Origin: a virus | Reading direction: 5' to 3' (one strand) | DNA: 43,968 bases | IMG/VR virus record: IMGVR_UViG_3300020457_000021 | Span: 1-43,968 of that record | Shown: in pieces, positions 42,555 through 43,968 of the stretch | Numbering within the stretch: position 1 is the first letter of the stretch | Layout of the letters: every line of letters starts with the position of its first letter | Program-made: the position numbers and the translations under genes | The notes under the pieces: generated by a model | Database searches by the model: none | What the model was told of the DNA's origin: nothing | What the model saw: the letters and a program-made list of their open reading frames with translations, nothing else

Positions 42555-42693
42555 CATCATGCCTCCAATTTGCTTTAATTGTTTCATCAATAGTAGGGTA
42601 ATTGTTCGGGTTAAACTTACCCCAAGTCCAGTGGTAATCCTTCAGGATTTCTTGATACAAATTAGGGTAATCTTCCTCTGAGTAATTGTTCAT
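42541..42693 (-). CDS. 50-aa hypothetical protein
   Basis: A small ORF read directly: 50 aa, starting MNNYSEEDYPNLYQEILKDY, with HWTWGKFNPN in the middle and ending HDDDNN. It shares one base with the stop of the 31-aa ORF (TAATG) and overlaps the zinc-ribbon gene by 14 bases. Function unknown. Confidence 0.65.
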   Translation of the reverse strand: MNNYSEEDYPNLYQEILKDYHWTWGKFNPNNYPTIDETIKANWRHDDDNN

Positions 42694-42788
42694 TAGTGAT
42701 GAGGATTGTAATGGTTGAATATCAATGTAATTGCTATAATACCAAGTATTAATGCAATAACAGCATAGGTAATCAGTTGTAAGATCAT
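42693..42788 (-). CDS. 31-aa single-pass membrane microprotein
   Basis: A very small ORF read directly: 31 aa, almost all hydrophobic from residue 2 to 24 (ILQLITYAVIALILGIIAI), then a short polar tail NHYNPHH. It would form one membrane helix. It starts one base after the stop of the 48-aa gene and shares a base with the next ATG. The packing and clean hydrophobic helix favour a real gene, but at this size chance is possible. Confidence 0.5.
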   Translation of the reverse strand: MILQLITYAVIALILGIIAITLIFNHYNPHH

Positions 42789-42789
42789 G

Positions 42790-42936
42790 TTAATTAGGGG
42801 GTGAAGTTTCCTTTTGTGCTTGACACTCACAGGCATCAAGTGTTGGTCTTAACTTATCAGCAAGTGGTTTGTCTGTTGTCATATCTAACCACCAGATTAT
42901 CTTCTTAAGTTCATCTTTAGTGAGGTTAACTAACAT
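42790..42936 (-). CDS. 48-aa hypothetical protein
   Basis: A small ORF read directly: 48 aa, starting MLVNLTKDELKKIIWWLDMT and ending QKETSPPN, with a C-x-C (ACEC) near residue 38. A good ribosome-binding site (AGGAGAAGAAGT) precedes the ATG, inside the end of the 59-aa gene, which it overlaps by seven bases. The start resembles short cyanophage proteins of the LTKDEL type; function unknown. Confidence 0.68.
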   Translation of the reverse strand: MLVNLTKDELKKIIWWLDMTTDKPLADKLRPTLDACECQAQKETSPPN

Positions 42937-43109
42937 ACTTCTTCTCCTAATCTGTTGAATGTTTTATCAATTAGTGGGACATATAATTTGCCAGTTGGTG
43001 TTAATCTATTAATCATATTGTTGAACCACTCATTATTTAAGTGATGTTCTTCCCATGTTAATTGATAATCTTTCATGTAAGATTGTGACCATTCGTGATG
43101 ATATGCCAT
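42930..43109 (-). CDS. 59-aa hypothetical protein
   Basis: A small ORF read directly: 59 aa, starting MAYHHEWSQSYMKDYQLTWE and ending NRLGEEVC, with many His, Trp and Tyr residues. It follows the 44-aa gene by two bases and overlaps the 48-aa gene. Function unknown; local packing supports it. Confidence 0.65.
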   Translation of the reverse strand: MAYHHEWSQSYMKDYQLTWEEHHLNNEWFNNMINRLTPTGKLYVPLIDKTFNRLGEEVC

Positions 43110-43111
43110 GA

Positions 43112-43246
43112 TTAATTGTCCATAGATAAGATTTTATCAAACACATTTGTTTGATTTTCTGTTAACTCAAAGTCCATATCTCTGAGTGTATCGTATAACT
43201 TAACGAACTCATATAGTTCGTCATTAGTAACATGAATTGTTCTCAT
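43112..43246 (-). CDS. 44-aa hypothetical protein
   Basis: A small ORF read directly: 44 aa, starting MRTIHVTNDELYEFVKLYDT and ending ILSMDN, with a charged helical centre. It starts one base after the stop of the 75-aa gene. No family recognised. Confidence 0.65.
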   Translation of the reverse strand: MRTIHVTNDELYEFVKLYDTLRDMDFELTENQTNVFDKILSMDN

Positions 43247-43247
43247 A

Positions 43248-43475
43248 TTACACCCCATTGATTGTTAATGAACCTGCGTAATTATTCTTGTTAATTACAC
43301 ATGACTGATGGATATTAAAGAGAGTTTCATAATTAACTCCCTCCCAATCTGTCCACTCTGATACATAATCTTCTACATCAAAATCACCAGTCCCATCTAC
43401 ATTTAGTGGGCATGATTTGAAATCATTGTTATCATCAACCCAGAAGATTCTTCCAAAAGATTCACTTTTATACAT
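43248..43475 (-). CDS. 75-aa hypothetical protein
   Basis: A 75-aa acidic protein starting MYKSESFGRIFWVDDNND, with VDGTGDFDVEDYVSEW in the middle. The frame is open to 43508, but the ATG at 43475 is preferred: GGAGG lies 10 bases upstream and the previous gene ends at 43481. Function unknown. Confidence 0.72.
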   Translation of the reverse strand: MYKSESFGRIFWVDDNNDFKSCPLNVDGTGDFDVEDYVSEWTDWEGVNYETLFNIHQSCVINKNNYAGSLTINGV

Positions 43476-43480
43476 GATGA

Positions 43481-43675
43481 TTACACCTCCTGTTGAATAA
43501 TGTCCCACACTTTAATATAACATGATAACCAATCTTGTTGCTCTGATGTTAACTTAGTGTAGCAATCCATGTCTGAATTGTTATCACTTTCATAGAGTAA
43601 ATCATCTGCTGAAATGAATGGTAAATCATGCAATGTGCAGTAGTCTCGTAATACGTCAGATAGAAAATCAAGCAT
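43481..43675 (-). CDS. 64-aa hypothetical protein
   Basis: A 64-aa acidic, helical protein starting MLDFLSDVLRDYCTLHDLPF and ending VWDIIQQEV. The longer frame to 43744 would overlap the preceding gene by 31 bases, so the ATG at 43675 is preferred. Function unknown. Confidence 0.7.
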   Translation of the reverse strand: MLDFLSDVLRDYCTLHDLPFISADDLLYESDNNSDMDCYTKLTSEQQDWLSCYIKVWDIIQQEV

Positions 43676-43713
43676 AATAAATGTTAAGTAAGGTTTGCAA
43701 TTTGTGGGGATGA

Positions 43714-43968
43714 TTATCTCATATAGAGATAACCACCTGCCCATCCTGTAAACTTAGGATCATGTAAGTTATTACGATCTCTGATAATTCTTAGATCATA
43801 TCTTACATATTTTGCTGGAGATTTCCAACTTGCTGGTTTATAAACTTCACCTGTATTCTTATCAACAAAGGCATGAACACTTCCATCTCTATATTCATTT
43901 CTATCTCTGAAAGTATCGAAGTCTTGTTGTATAATTTTATAATACTTCTTGCCAGTTCTTATTACAAA
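43714..43968 (-). CDS. conserved phage protein, C-terminal 84 aa, truncated at the window edge
   Basis: The frame runs in from the right edge and ends in TAA at 43714. The visible part has GKKYYKI, then VHAFVDKNTGEVYKPASWK, AKYVRYDLR and the end GWAGGYLYMR. I recognise this as a small conserved family in cyanophages and other marine phages, usually about 90 aa, with no known function. The N-terminal few residues lie outside the window. A seven-pair inverted repeat at 43714-43732 spans its last codons, with no U-tract. Confidence 0.82.
   Translation of the reverse strand, partial: FVIRTGKKYYKIIQQDFDTFRDRNEYRDGSVHAFVDKNTGEVYKPASWKSPAKYVRYDLRIIRDRNNLHDPKFTGWAGGYLYMR

Noticed and set aside
43714-43732. 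TTATCTC/GAGATAA palindrome as a terminator or operator
   Set aside because: It lies in coding sequence of the truncated gene with no U-tract and no second copy.
1-43968. tRNA genes, CRISPR arrays, insertion sequences, homing endonucleases, attachment sites
   Set aside because: I saw no cloverleaf, no direct-repeat/spacer array, no transposase or HNH/GIY-YIG motif and no integrase or att-type repeat.
1-43968. Photosynthesis or other host-derived metabolic genes (psbA, hli, phoH, talC)
   Set aside because: None is present in this window; the cyanophage assignment rests on structural genes, small genes and the DnaA-box form instead.

Overview
The window is part of a T4-like cyanomyovirus genome, probably infecting marine picocyanobacteria (Prochlorococcus or Synechococcus). 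The evidence is a complete T4-type run of neck, tail, baseplate, portal and packaging genes in T4 order. It also holds small genes I associate with cyanophages, A+T-rich DNA, T4-type late promoters (TATAAATA/CTAAATA), and a cluster of cyanobacterial-type DnaA-box sequences. Every convincing gene lies on the minus strand, so the genes read from the high-numbered end toward base 1. Host assignment is inference; the T4-like morphogenesis module is not in doubt.

Late structural module (about 1-36.5 kb, in reading order): a 51-aa ORF, gp25, gp6, a giant gp7-type protein (3745 aa, degenerate YHYH domain), gp8, a giant DUF4815-type structural protein (2493 aa), four small proteins plus a 463-aa tail or fibre protein with an MTD-like N terminus, gp13, gp14, gp15, gp16, a 92-aa protein, gp17, gp18, gp19, gp20, gp67, a 90-aa protein and the first 28 codons of gp21. 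Seven late-promoter matches sit 18-36 bases before start codons. Several virion proteins carry the same inserted beta-rich modules, which accounts for some of their unusual length.

Intermediate module (36.5-38.05 kb): a higher-GC island with a 46-aa basic protein, a GT-A glycosyltransferase and three small ORFs. It has two sigma70-type promoters (TTGCAA-N17-TATAAT) and ends at a strong GNRA-loop terminator immediately before the late promoter of the baseplate operon. A 257-base gap upstream (38043-38299) carries repeated A/T tracts.

Early module (38.3-43.97 kb): about 25 tightly packed small ORFs of unknown function, many overlapping by a few bases, several too short for ordinary gene calling. 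They fall into at least three units, bounded by a terminator at 38300, a terminator/promoter pair at about 41.4 kb and a divergent promoter at 39.2 kb. They are probably host-takeover genes, by position only.

The most unusual locus is 39176-39501. Two back-to-back sigma70 promoters share a 62-base element. The plus-strand one matches the consensus perfectly (TTGACA-N17-TATAAT) and is the only convincing plus-strand promoter I found. It reads, with no ORF ahead of it, into four exact TTTTCCACA sites and two AATTCCACA variants within 166 bases, around an A+T-rich segment. I propose this as a candidate phage replication origin or host-DnaA binding/titration locus.
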